The translations under genes and the position numbers were made by a program. Positions 24,379-32,642 of a stretch of DNA of 64,000 nt are shown here, piece by piece (within the stretch, counting starts at the first letter, position 1; each line of letters starts with the position of its first letter). The DNA comes from Leisingera daeponensis. Lineage in GTDB: Bacteria > Pseudomonadota > Alphaproteobacteria > Rhodobacterales > Rhodobacteraceae. A model generated the notes under the pieces. The model worked only from the letters and a program-made list of their open reading frames with translations. It ran no database searches and had not been told where the DNA came from. The DNA lies in the NCBI RefSeq assembly GCF_019801465.1, contig NZ_JAHVJA010000001.1, positions 744,001-808,000 of the forward strand, in the 5' to 3' direction.

Positions 24379-25593
24379 CTATTCCTTTCCCAAGTCCTGG
24401 ATTGGCAACATTGCGCCCTGGGCCAGCAGCTGTTCAGCTGATGGATCAGGATGCGGCGGCAAGTTGAGTTTCGCGCGCCGCTCATTGGCGGTCATGGTTG
24501 CGGAACTTGCCATTTTGCTGAGGAACTCAGCTTTCGACTTGCTGTCCATTTGCAGCAGCGCTTCGCGGTTGAACTCGACGAACCACCGGCGGCGGCGCTC
24601 CGGTGGGACCAGATCCTTTCGGGCCTGGGCCTCGATCTTCCGCAACGCCGGATTGATCCCCAGTGTCATCCAGGAAAGCATGATCGCCTCCACACCGCTG
24701 CCCCACATGGTCTGCCCCTGGGCCGCGTGACCAATCACCACCGGCGGCACCCCGAACCAGCGGCAAACGTCCTCGACATTGAACCGGCGGGTTTCCAGAA
24801 GCTGCACGTCCTCAGGGTTCATTTGCAGCCGCTGGAATTTCAGACCGGCCTCCAGTGTCATCAGCTTGCCGGAATTGGTGGACCCCCGGTATTCCTCCAG
24901 CATTTTCTGCAAAGCGGCCCTCTGCTCAGCGGTTAAGGTCTGTTCAGATGAAACAACCCCGCTGGCCATCAGGCCGGACTTGAAGACCTTGCCCGCGCTC
25001 TCATCGGCGGACAGCGCCGCGCCAAAGGCGTTTGCGCCATACTTGATGGCTGACAGCCCCAGGCCGTCACCGGCGCCAAAACCGCGCACATGGAAGACCT
25101 TGGATGCAGGCAGATACTCCCGCTTACCGCGGTCAATGAAGGAATACCGGAATCCCCCACCAGGCAGCCGCTGCGGGACAACTCCGTGCAACGGGCGCAA
25201 CCCAACCAGGCGGCCGCCGGGAAGCTCCAGCTTTTCCGAATAGCCGTTGCCGCCCAGGATGGTTTGCGCCGCCATGCCCTCCCAATAGTCCAGACTGGTC
25301 TGGTTCTGGTTGGGCGTCATTGTCAGGATTTCCGCCAGATCAGGCTCGATCCGCTTCTTGGACCCGTCAGACTGGCGCTCATAAACCGCCAGCGGCAGAC
25401 TAGCCACGGCCTGCGCGTGCTTCCGCACACAGTCAAACGCCGCGGAAATTGTCATGGCGGTGGAGTGACTGACGACAGCACCCGAGACAGAAACCACGCT
25501 CCCGGCCGAAGCCGCATCGGTCCAGCCGGATTGGCCCGCCGCCAGCTCATTCCGCACGCCGCGCACCGCGGCTTTGACAAGTCGTGAGATCAT
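24379..25593 (-). CDS. Phage portal protein, HK97 family
   Basis: A 404-aa portal protein: AFDCVRKHAQAVASLPLAVY near residue 55, LDYWEGMAAQTILGGNGYSE, VFHVRGFGAGDGLGLSAIKY, ETRRFNVEDVCRWFGVPPVV and the MTANERRAKLNLPPHP C-terminal region are typical. Twelve copies form the DNA-entry ring. Its start overlaps the large-terminase stop by 4 nt. Confidence 0.95.
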   Translation of the reverse strand: MISRLVKAAVRGVRNELAAGQSGWTDAASAGSVVSVSGAVVSHSTAMTISAAFDCVRKHAQAVASLPLAVYERQSDGSKKRIEPDLAEILTMTPNQNQTSLDYWEGMAAQTILGGNGYSEKLELPGGRLVGLRPLHGVVPQRLPGGGFRYSFIDRGKREYLPASKVFHVRGFGAGDGLGLSAIKYGANAFGAALSADESAGKVFKSGLMASGVVSSEQTLTAEQRAALQKMLEEYRGSTNSGKLMTLEAGLKFQRLQMNPEDVQLLETRRFNVEDVCRWFGVPPVVIGHAAQGQTMWGSGVEAIMLSWMTLGINPALRKIEAQARKDLVPPERRRRWFVEFNREALLQMDSKSKAEFLSKMASSATMTANERRAKLNLPPHPDPSAEQLLAQGAMLPIQDLGKE

Positions 25594-27317
25594 AGCGCCA
25601 TCACCGGGTTGTTAAGGAAATCATCAAGGTTGTTGCCGCCCCGCGGCTGCGGGTTCCAGCTCATCATCTGGACCGTGTTGAACATGGCCATAAGCGGATC
25701 GATCTTTGCGGTGCCCGATTGCGCCTTGGTGACAATCACGGCATTCCCGCGCGCTTCCGTTTTTGCGTTCTCCACCGAAAAAGTCATGATCCGCTGGCCG
25801 CAATGGACAAGGGTGCCATTCTTCAATTTGACTGGCGCCGCCTTGATCGCCGCATTCAGCTTGTAGCCTTGGGAAATCGGCGTCATGTCCTCGATCACAA
25901 ACCCGGCGTCGATCAGCGCATCAACGATTTTGGCTACCCCTTCCGGGTCCATGCCGATGCCGTTTTCTTCCGGCAGAAGGCCGAGATCCCGAAGCTGCAC
26001 GCATAAATCCACAATTTCCGGGAACGCCTCCTCCTCCAGGTTGCCCACCAACGACAACTCCTTGGCATCCCGCAGCGCCTCCAGCTCCGGCTTGATTTCC
26101 TTGCGCAGCTCCAGGACCATCTCATCCGCCCAGGCTTTTGCCCAAAACTGCCAGCGCTTGGTTTCGCGGTGACGGCCCATGATGCCGAAGCCCAGAAGGT
26201 CATCCAGGCCGCCACCGTCCACCCCAGCCACGCACACATCCGAAGTGGCCAGGATATCCTCCAGCGTTATGTCCCGTGCGGCTTGCTCCCAGAACAAGGC
26301 GCCAACCCATTTGCCGGTGCCAAGACCGATAGACGGCTCGACATTCAGGTGCTGTGAGATGAACAGTGCGACGGCTTCCGGGCCTTCCCGCTCCGCCTTG
26401 CGCATGTCGTTTACCAGATCTTCCATGTGGACCGACCGGCCCATGTTCGGATTGACCAGCCCCCAGGTCTTGGGATCTCTCCAGGCTTTGCTCTCCAGCA
26501 TGTCCTGGGGCAGCTCATACATCACCGACAGCATGGGCAGACGGATTTCGCCATCCCGAACAGCCCGGGCCGTCGCCAGCTCTTTTTCAAACTGCCCTTT
26601 CGGGCGGTCCTTTGACTGGGTGGTGATTTGCAGGAAGAACCCTTCAGGCCGGGATTTCAGCCCGCCGCGCAGCTCGATGAAGACCTCCGGCGCCTTGTGC
26701 TTGCTGCCCAGGACGTGGGTTTCATCCACCAGGATATAACACCCCTTGGATCCGGTAACCACGTCCCCATCCGCGGACAGGATCATGATCACCGCTTCCG
26801 TGGTCAGATGGGTGATGGTTTTCTGATGCGTCTGGATCTTGAAGATTTTGGACAGGGTTTCATCCAGCTGGATAATCCCCTTCGCTGTCTTGAAAGCGAT
26901 ATTGGCAATCTTCTGTGTTGGCGCAATCAGATACAGCTCAGCCTGGGGGCGCTCATTCATGATCGCCGCGGTGACAATGATGCCCGCGGAAATCGCTGAC
27001 TTCCCGTTCTTCTTGGGCACCAGCAGGAAGAATTCCCGCAGCATCCGGCGCTTGGTTTCAGGGTTGTAGCTGCCAAATATGACGCGGACGAAATCCAGAA
27101 CCCAATCGTCGCAGACCTCGCCGAAGGTTGGCGTGCCGGGCAGATCCGGGACTTTCAGCCGCCTGAAGATCCGCAGTGCCTTTTCCGCTGGTGCATCAAA
27201 CAGCGGAAGGTCCGGAATCAGCGACAGCCCATTGAGAATCCGGTGCTCCCAGTCCGGAACCGACGTATCCCAGTCAGGATCCAGGCCGAAATCTTCATCA
27301 CCTGAAAAATCAAGCAC
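25590..27317 (-). CDS. terL: Phage terminase large subunit
   Basis: A 575-aa packaging motor. The Walker-A-like VPKKNGKS is near residue 133, Walker B is CYILVDETHVLG near 192, and the nuclease domain has GVDGGGLDDLLGFGIMG near 363. LQITTQSKDRPKGQFEKELA is also typical of this terminase group. It hydrolyses ATP to pump DNA into proheads and cuts at the ends. The start touches the small-subunit stop (1-nt overlap). Confidence 0.95.
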   Translation of the reverse strand: MLDFSGDEDFGLDPDWDTSVPDWEHRILNGLSLIPDLPLFDAPAEKALRIFRRLKVPDLPGTPTFGEVCDDWVLDFVRVIFGSYNPETKRRMLREFFLLVPKKNGKSAISAGIIVTAAIMNERPQAELYLIAPTQKIANIAFKTAKGIIQLDETLSKIFKIQTHQKTITHLTTEAVIMILSADGDVVTGSKGCYILVDETHVLGSKHKAPEVFIELRGGLKSRPEGFFLQITTQSKDRPKGQFEKELATARAVRDGEIRLPMLSVMYELPQDMLESKAWRDPKTWGLVNPNMGRSVHMEDLVNDMRKAEREGPEAVALFISQHLNVEPSIGLGTGKWVGALFWEQAARDITLEDILATSDVCVAGVDGGGLDDLLGFGIMGRHRETKRWQFWAKAWADEMVLELRKEIKPELEALRDAKELSLVGNLEEEAFPEIVDLCVQLRDLGLLPEENGIGMDPEGVAKIVDALIDAGFVIEDMTPISQGYKLNAAIKAAPVKLKNGTLVHCGQRIMTFSVENAKTEARGNAVIVTKAQSGTAKIDPLMAMFNTVQMMSWNPQPRGGNNLDDFLNNPVMAL

Positions 27318-27808
27318 TAGTGCATTCCACTTCCTGGCTTGATGTCATCACCCCAGCCGCTATCCGCGTCTCCGCCGACAACGTTATGAGCGTCCAGCCT
27401 TTCCTGGGCTTTCTTGCCCGGCGTTTCCGGCTTGGCCGAAGACTTACGCTGCGCCTCATTGATCCGGCCTGTGGTCAGCGCCAAATCGCTCTTGGCAATC
27501 AGCTGTTCAAGCAAGCGCATCGCACCAACGTTCCCTTGCTCTGCAGCCTCGAACACCTGCATGTAACGCTTCAGGTCCAAGCGGTCCCGCTGGATATCCC
27601 GAGCCTTGAGTTCTGAAAAATAATACTTCCTCAGCGTCGGCTGTGTGATGCGAAGCGCCGCGGCAATGCGTTCATTACCCCATCCGAAAGCCAGTAACAT
27701 TATGACTTTATTACGATTTTCTTGGGTGGCCACATGAGCAGGCCGACCACGCCTGCCATTGGCCAGCCGCACCGGGTCGCCAAACAGGTCAAATTCTTGC
27801 TCTGCCAA
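27317..27808 (-). CDS. terS: Phage terminase small subunit
   Basis: A 163-aa protein. The helix-turn-helix segment LAFGWGNERIAAALRITQPT is followed by LRKYYFSELKARDIQ, then an oligomerisation helix, and a C-terminal acidic tail (DADSGWGDDIKPGSGMH). It binds the packaging site on phage DNA and hands it to TerL. It lies directly upstream of terL and downstream of an HNH gene, as in HK97-like packaging modules. Confidence 0.88.
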   Translation of the reverse strand: MAEQEFDLFGDPVRLANGRRGRPAHVATQENRNKVIMLLAFGWGNERIAAALRITQPTLRKYYFSELKARDIQRDRLDLKRYMQVFEAAEQGNVGAMRLLEQLIAKSDLALTTGRINEAQRKSSAKPETPGKKAQERLDAHNVVGGDADSGWGDDIKPGSGMH

Positions 27809-27894
27809 GAAAAAAATCTCCGAATGAGGGGGGGACGGGTCTGGGCGCGGCGGCCCTTCGGGACTTTTGCGCCACCCCCTCCCTTGCGCAGACC

Positions 27895-28266
27895 TCAGAC
27901 CAGGCCGCGCTTTTCCATGCTTTGCTTTTCGCCATCGTGATAGCGCTTCGACACGGTCTGCAGGTTGTCCGGATCCCAGAACAGATCTGGATCACCGCGG
28001 TGCGGCTTGAGATGGTCAACAACCGGGCTGTTCAGCGCCGGATACTTGCCCACCAGCAGCTCCCCGGTTTGCTGGCACGTCCAGCCATCACGCTTCAGGA
28101 CTTGCAGCCGCAGCTTCTGCCAGCGCGCCGTCTTGTACCATGCGCGCCAGGAATGCACGGCGTCCCGCTGTTGCGAACGCTGCCGTTCGCCGACAGGCGC
28201 ACCAGCCAGCCGGGACCGGGCAGGCTGCAACCGGGGCTTAACCGCCCTGCCCTTCAGCTTGCCCAT
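27895..28266 (-). CDS. HNH endonuclease
   Basis: A 123-aa HNH nuclease next to terS. RWQKLRLQVLKRDGWTCQQT precedes PVVDHLKPHRGDPDLFWDPD with the HNH histidine, and LQTVSKRYHDGEKQ follows. HNH proteins beside terminase genes in phages stimulate specific DNA cleavage in packaging. The start at 28266 (MGKLKGRAVKP) was chosen over one at 28335 because the extra N-terminus is an arginine-rich non-conserved run lying across a hairpin. Confidence 0.88.
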   Translation of the reverse strand: MGKLKGRAVKPRLQPARSRLAGAPVGERQRSQQRDAVHSWRAWYKTARWQKLRLQVLKRDGWTCQQTGELLVGKYPALNSPVVDHLKPHRGDPDLFWDPDNLQTVSKRYHDGEKQSMEKRGLV

Positions 28267-28359
28267 CGCGCACCCTCCAAACGCAAAGCGCCCGAGGCGG
28301 GGTCTCCGCTCCGGGCGCAATTCGGTCGCTTGCACTATGTCAACAGATTGAGATTTGCG

Positions 28360-29058
28360 TCAAGCCCCTTTCCACGGAGCACAAGGCGGCAGAGCGTCTA
28401 TAACAGTGAAGGAGGTGAGGTGGCACGCCTTTTGGAAGATGAAGCGCAAATGGTGAATAGCCCTGTACCAGTCCAGATAACGGCGCCGCGCGGCCGCCAT
28501 GTCCCGTGCCGTGTTGCTGTAGGACACCCGGCACCAGGAGCCATCCGCCTTCTTTCCCAGCTGATCGGCCGGCCAACGCTGGCCGGGCACCCTGCACACC
28601 TCAGTCGCAGCAAAGGAACCATGCTTGCAGCGGCGCCAGGCAACAGGCTCGCAGGCGGGCACGGCACCGCCCATCCAATCAGGCACCTCACCAGCCCGCG
28701 CCAGCTCAGCTATCTGAACCGCCATCCGCCGCCCGCCATAGACTTCCGGAAGGCTGGCAAGAGAGGCAGCAACCATATCGGCATCGTGGTGGCGGGGCGA
28801 GCTGCCGCCGCCCTGCACCCTGCAGCCCAGCTTGGCCCGCTCAACCATGATGTATTCCATCCCGATACCCGGCCGGGCGCCGGTTTCCTTCTCGATTTCG
28901 TCAAAGTCCAATCCGACCTTTTCCCGCTGAAAGGCCCATTCGATCAGCTGCAGCGCGCTAACGTCCATCTTGCCAGTGCGCAAAGCCTGCACCGCAGCTC
29001 GCTTTCCCTGCTGGCGCGGCGCCATGACGAACCGGCTTTGCGATGCCGCCACGTTCAT
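28360..29058 (-). CDS. Hypothetical phage protein
   Basis: A 232-aa protein of no named family. It has a basic N-terminus (SRFVMAPRQQGKRAAVQALR), a central part with GIGMEYIMVERAKLGCRVQG and a C-terminal part holding W-R-R-C-K-H-G. Four cysteines and several histidines in the second half could form a zinc site. It overlaps the next upstream gene by 4 nt and lies between replication genes and the packaging module. A late regulator is possible but unproven. Confidence 0.65.
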   Translation of the reverse strand: MNVAASQSRFVMAPRQQGKRAAVQALRTGKMDVSALQLIEWAFQREKVGLDFDEIEKETGARPGIGMEYIMVERAKLGCRVQGGGSSPRHHDADMVAASLASLPEVYGGRRMAVQIAELARAGEVPDWMGGAVPACEPVAWRRCKHGSFAATEVCRVPGQRWPADQLGKKADGSWCRVSYSNTARDMAAARRRYLDWYRAIHHLRFIFQKACHLTSFTVIDALPPCAPWKGA

Positions 29059-29648
29059 GCCTGCACCTCCGGCCGCTGCGACCGCGCTTCATCGGCAATG
29101 TCCTGACACTTCTGCAGCGCCGCCCGGCGGCGGTCACGGAATACCGCTTCCTCCGCACTGACAGCGCCACCGCGCGCCAGCCGGGCCTCGATATCCTCCA
29201 GACGCCGCACAGGATCATCCGCGGCAGCCTTGATCTGGCTCAGTGTGAAATTGCCCGGCCATTCCCGGTTGCCCTTCAGCCAGGTCAGCAGCTCAGGCGA
29301 CCAGCCCTTGGCAATCGCCTCCCGCCCCAAGGGGTGGCCGAACACCTTGAGCATGAGCGGCGACGGCCCGGTTTCCGGTGGCTCGATCCGGCGCGCCTGG
29401 TTCAGAATGTGCAGGGCAATGGGGAAGCGGTCCCGCTCTTTTCCGCCCGGATGCGCGGCGCACCACTCCCGCAGTTCTTCCAGGCTCTTGGGCTGCATAT
29501 AGGCCAGCATCTGGCGCAGCTCTTTCTTCATGGTTTCGAACTGCTCTTTGCGCATGGTGCCGGGCTTGGTCAGCCCCAGCGCCTCCAGCGGCTCAATCAG
29601 TAATTCCTTGACCCGCTTTTCGCCTGCGGCCTGCTCTTTCTCATTCAT
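29055..29648 (-). CDS. Hypothetical phage protein, replication-region
   Basis: A 197-aa mostly helical, charged protein (KELLIEPLEALGLTKPGTMR, FETMKKELRQMLAYMQPKSL, LKGNREWPGNFTLSQIKAAA). Its family is not recognised. It has the look of a phage replication partner or regulator. It is preceded by an ATTTCA-rich repeat cluster (29765-29835), which may be its control region or a replication origin. Confidence 0.65.
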   Translation of the reverse strand: MNEKEQAAGEKRVKELLIEPLEALGLTKPGTMRKEQFETMKKELRQMLAYMQPKSLEELREWCAAHPGGKERDRFPIALHILNQARRIEPPETGPSPLMLKVFGHPLGREAIAKGWSPELLTWLKGNREWPGNFTLSQIKAAADDPVRRLEDIEARLARGGAVSAEEAVFRDRRRAALQKCQDIADEARSQRPEVQA

Positions 29649-29764
29649 TTCCGCAATCCCTCATTCTCAGCAATCCCACGTTTCCAACGGCTCTCCGGCC
29701 TGCGTTTGGTCCCTGTAAGGTGTTTTGTATTCTTCTGTTTTTTACTGTTCTGTCCTGTAGGGCA

Positions 29765-29835
29765 ATTTCACTGAAAGGCCCGAAATAGGACTGAAATCCG
29801 GTGAAATCATTTCACTTCATTTCAGATGAATTTCA
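29765..29835. repeat. Cluster of ATTTCA/TGAAAT repeats, possible origin iterons or operator
   Basis: Seven copies of (A)TTTCA(C/G) or its complement fall within about 70 bp. They include a perfect palindrome GTGAAATCATTTCAC at 29801-29815. The cluster fills the gap between two replication-region genes and reaches into the stop codon of the upstream one. Repeats of this density next to a replication gene suggest initiator binding or autoregulation. Confidence 0.6.
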
Positions 29836-30489
29836 CTTCCGTGCCGCGCTGATCGGGGTCACATCGCCGGTATATCCCAGCACCTCGATCATGGCGGCCC
29901 GCACGTTGTCCGGCGTGATGTACAGCTCCGAATGCTCGAAGTGCTCCGCCAGCGCCGTAATCGCGCGATCATCCTTGATGATGTGCTCCGGCACTCCCAT
30001 TTCGTGCATCTTCTTGCGGATCTTGTGCTTTTTGAGCGCCAGCCGCCCGGCCTCACGCGCCGCATCCCTGCCGCGCTTTCGCTTGTACATATCCTGCACA
30101 ATCTCCTCGATCAGCCCGGGGTGGCCCAGCCGCTCCTCGCACTCACCCGTGCGGGGGTCCTCAACCAACACCGTCTCCCAGCCATGCAGCACGGATTCCC
30201 GCACCTCTTGCCATTCACCCAAGGACCGGAAGCGCGCCATATCAGCCAGCTCCAGATCATCCACCGGCAGCGTGCCCGCGGGATCCTGGCGCATTGCCTC
30301 GGCCCACAGAATCAGCGCCGTCCCGATATCCGCACGGCGGCCGGTCATGACCGACTTGCTCAGGAACCGGGACGACAGGAACTTGTGCCCGAAGAACGGG
30401 AACCAGTCATGCGAGGACAGAGTTTCCCCGCGCTGCAAGGGCCAGGTATCGGGCATTCGCCCTCCTGGATCTTCGATCAAGTCTTTCAC
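29833..30489 (-). CDS. Phage replication-like protein (DUF1376-like N-terminus)
   Basis: A 218-aa protein. Residues about 25-90 (SHDWFPFFGHKFLSSRFLSK, SVMTGRRADIGTALILWAEA) recall the DUF1376/phage replication protein O-like N-terminus, which reads as a winged helix. The rest is a basic helical region (YKRKRGRDAAREAGRLALKK) and a C-terminal ITALAEHFEHSELY segment. It lies in the replication block next to a DnaA-like protein and the repeat cluster, which supports a role in phage DNA replication initiation. The family assignment is tentative. Confidence 0.6.
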   Translation of the reverse strand: MKDLIEDPGGRMPDTWPLQRGETLSSHDWFPFFGHKFLSSRFLSKSVMTGRRADIGTALILWAEAMRQDPAGTLPVDDLELADMARFRSLGEWQEVRESVLHGWETVLVEDPRTGECEERLGHPGLIEEIVQDMYKRKRGRDAAREAGRLALKKHKIRKKMHEMGVPEHIIKDDRAITALAEHFEHSELYITPDNVRAAMIEVLGYTGDVTPISAARK

Positions 30490-30507
30490 TGCCCTATCCT
30501 CCCGCTC

Positions 30508-30903
30508 CTAACCGGCGCGCCTGCGCACCGTTGAAAACGGGCGGCCATGCGCGGCTGCGTGGCGGATGAACTCCGCGCCGCCCGCACTGCCTGTCAGCCG
30601 CCGGTTTAATTCCTCGAAGTCCGCCTGCAGATGGGGGAACTCGCGACGCCGCGCGTTCACAGCCTTGAGGCCGTACAAAACTGAGGTGTGGCAATCCAAC
30701 CCGAGGGCCGCCGCCATCTGCGTGGTGCTAAGTCTGGTCCGGTAGCGCATCAGCGCCATTGCCATCTGACGCGGCCAGGAAACGCGGCGGGTCTTGTCCC
30801 GGCCGGTCAACTCACCGCGCCCGAGCTTGTAATAATCCCTGACCACTTCGATGATTTCCGGGGCTCGCAGCGGACGCATGGGGGACGGAAGGATTTCAGC
30901 CAT
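30508..30903 (-). CDS. DnaA domain-IV-like DNA-binding protein
   Basis: A 131-aa protein. Residues about 20-90 look like DnaA domain IV: VRDYYKLGRGELTGRDKTRR, PRQMAMALMRYRTRLSTTQM and GLDCHTSVLYGLKAVNARR with the box-binding helix. The AAA+ part of DnaA is absent, so it can bind DNA but not act as a full initiator. The start at 30903 overlaps the methyltransferase stop. The longer frame to 31032 is inside that gene. It may bind DnaA boxes of the phage or host origin. Confidence 0.85.
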   Translation of the reverse strand: MAEILPSPMRPLRAPEIIEVVRDYYKLGRGELTGRDKTRRVSWPRQMAMALMRYRTRLSTTQMAAALGLDCHTSVLYGLKAVNARRREFPHLQADFEELNRRLTGSAGGAEFIRHAAAHGRPFSTVRRRAG

Positions 30904-31705
30904 AGGCTTCCACCTCCTGGAACATATCCCCCTGAACGCACGGCAACAGATCAGCGCCAAGCTGCTGAACCGAAAGAACCGCCTTGCGAACTCGGCGGCA
31001 GGCCAGTGAGAAATATTCCGGGTTCTGCTCAATCCCTATGGCCCGACGCCCGGTCAGCGCTGCAGCGACCAGCGTGGTTCCGGATCCCGCAAAGGGGTCC
31101 GCCACTAGGTCGCCCGGCCGAGTGAAGTCAAACAGTAGTTCACGCATCAACCGCCAAGGCTTTTCCGTGGGGTGGCCGCCGGTGCGATCCTTAGGGCTGA
31201 CCATTTCGGTATAAACCCCGCGCTTTCCCCCGGCATTCCAGCGCGAATGGCCTTTGCCCGCCCAGGCGCAAACGAAATTTTCAAACCCAGACGCTGGACC
31301 TTGCCCGTTGAATTGCGGCGGACTGTCCGGCTTGATCCAGGTGCAGGCGCGCTTGTATTTCATCGGACTGGCGTTGATCTCATCCGCCCAGGGACGCACT
31401 CCCTCTGGCGTACAGAACGCAATAAACCAGCCATCGCATTGTGTACCTAGCTCCACTACACGACCGCGGATCTCATCAATGGGCGCGAAGTCCAGCTCCT
31501 GCAGCTCTTTGCGGCCATCGGCACGCATATCCCTGCGAGCCCCACCCTTGGATTTAGCCGTATGGGTGATCTCTTCATATGGCGGGTCCATCATGAAATG
31601 ATCAACGCTGCCTAGGCTCGGCATAACCTCCAGGCAGTCACCCAGGTACAGCTCGCAGCTGCCGATCACCACCTTGCGCACCCACGGATCAGCCATCGGC
31701 GCCAC
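30896..31705 (-). CDS. Phage N6-adenine/N4-cytosine DNA methyltransferase
   Basis: A 269-aa beta-class amino-methyltransferase. Motif IV DPPY is near residue 40 and motif I DPFAGSGTTLVAAAL near 210, the order of the beta class. GGHPTEKPWRLMRELLFDFT is also typical. It would methylate an adenine or N4-cytosine in a set sequence, possibly for protection from host restriction or for gene control. No endonuclease partner is adjacent. The start could be 31705 or 31696; both overlap the upstream gene. Confidence 0.9.
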   Translation of the reverse strand: MAPMADPWVRKVVIGSCELYLGDCLEVMPSLGSVDHFMMDPPYEEITHTAKSKGGARRDMRADGRKELQELDFAPIDEIRGRVVELGTQCDGWFIAFCTPEGVRPWADEINASPMKYKRACTWIKPDSPPQFNGQGPASGFENFVCAWAGKGHSRWNAGGKRGVYTEMVSPKDRTGGHPTEKPWRLMRELLFDFTRPGDLVADPFAGSGTTLVAAALTGRRAIGIEQNPEYFSLACRRVRKAVLSVQQLGADLLPCVQGDMFQEVEAYG

Positions 31706-32123
31706 CGTTCAGCAGATACACCGGCTTGCTCAGCTCCAGCGCCAGAAAGGCCGCCCGCCAAACGCCCGGGCACTCCTGCCACCCGTCCAGCGGCGGGATG
31801 ATCACCAGCTCCACGCGGGCCATAACCAGCTCCGGCTCAGGGGTAAGCAATTCAGCCTCTGCCGCCATGAACGCAGGCGCAACCGCCGGGATCCGAACCT
31901 TTGCCAGCAAGCCCAGCCAATTGAGCGCCATATCCGCAGCAATCACCGGCCCGCCACTGTGGGTGGCGTATGGAGTGGCCAGACAGGCAAGCCTGCCTGC
32001 TGCATCGTCCACCACATCCCCCAGCAGCACCCCCTCATGAAACAGTGCCGCCCGCCCGCGGGCTGGCCGCCTGTGCTGCTGGCGCAGTCTGCGCCAGTTC
32101 TCAGAAGGCGAAAAATCAAGCAT
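31689..32123 (-). CDS. Phage protein with DUF1937/DUF4406-like nucleoside fold
   Basis: A 144-aa protein starting MLDFSPSENWRRLRQ at 32123. The C-terminal half has ELVIIPPLDGWQECPGVWRA and FLALELSKPVYLLNGGA, the pattern of DUF1937/DUF4406 proteins related to nucleoside deoxyribosyltransferases. An adenylate or nucleoside-handling role is possible. The front half (LRQQHRRPARGRAALFHEGV) looks unrelated. It overlaps its neighbours by a few nt within the early minus-strand operon. Confidence 0.65.
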   Translation of the reverse strand: MLDFSPSENWRRLRQQHRRPARGRAALFHEGVLLGDVVDDAAGRLACLATPYATHSGGPVIAADMALNWLGLLAKVRIPAVAPAFMAAEAELLTPEPELVMARVELVIIPPLDGWQECPGVWRAAFLALELSKPVYLLNGGADG

Positions 32124-32322
32124 TAACCTCCCCCTCAGAAAAAGGGGCGCGCAGCAAGGTCCGCGCCACGCGCCCAAAGTCAACAGGGAGGTATTCAGGG
32201 GCTTTCTGCAGGAACGCCTGCCCCCGGTCAGCGCGCATAACGGGGACAGTTGCCCGCCCTGCAGAAATTTCCGCACCTTGACACCGGCGCACAACTTTGA
32301 ACCGATGCACTAATTCATCCAC
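32116..32322 (-). CDS. Small basic hypothetical phage protein
   Basis: A 68-aa basic protein with a GTG start (VDELVHRFKVVRRCQG). It continues with RADRGQAFLQKAPEYLPVDF and ends SEGEVNA overlapping the next gene by 8 nt. The frame stays open far upstream, but that extra part is antisense to a membrane-protein gene and looks artificial. No known domain. Confidence 0.55.
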   Translation of the reverse strand: MDELVHRFKVVRRCQGAEISAGRATVPVMRADRGQAFLQKAPEYLPVDFGRVARTLLRAPFSEGEVNA

Positions 32323-32344
32323 GCAACTTAAAAGGGGCCAAAAC

Positions 32345-32509
32345 ATGTTTCTTGCCATCTGGATCGGCTTTGCCGTGATTACTGCAATTGCTGCCAACGC
32401 CCGCGGGCGCAGTGGCATTGCCTGGCTGCTGATCGGCGCACTGACCGGCATTTTCGGCCTGATCGCCGTGCTGGTGATGAAAGACCTCAGCAGAGAACCC
32501 GCCGCCTGA
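32345..32509 (+). CDS. Small two-helix membrane protein
   Basis: A 54-aa protein with two membrane segments (FLAIWIGFAVITAIAANARG and IAWLLIGALTGIFGLIAVLV) and a short charged tail. The ATG at 32345 follows AAAAGGGGCC. It lies between minus-strand early genes, so it has its own promoter. Such small phage membrane proteins can exclude superinfecting phages or be host-envelope effectors; the function here is unknown. Confidence 0.65.
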   Translation: MFLAIWIGFAVITAIAANARGRSGIAWLLIGALTGIFGLIAVLVMKDLSREPAA

Positions 32510-32642
32510 GGCATATTTGCGGCGGCCGGGCCGTGTCCGCACCCCCGGCCGCCTGCTCCCGCCGCGCCACTGCTGGCATCGGTCGCAGAAGGCATTCCAA
32601 ATTGGCCGTTTTCTGGACATTCGCCCGTTGATTGACCAACAG

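Noticed and set aside
27922-29106. 394-aa + strand ORF in the HNH/hypothetical region
   Set aside because: It crosses several minus-strand genes and hairpins; composition is Pro/Arg/His rich with no domain.
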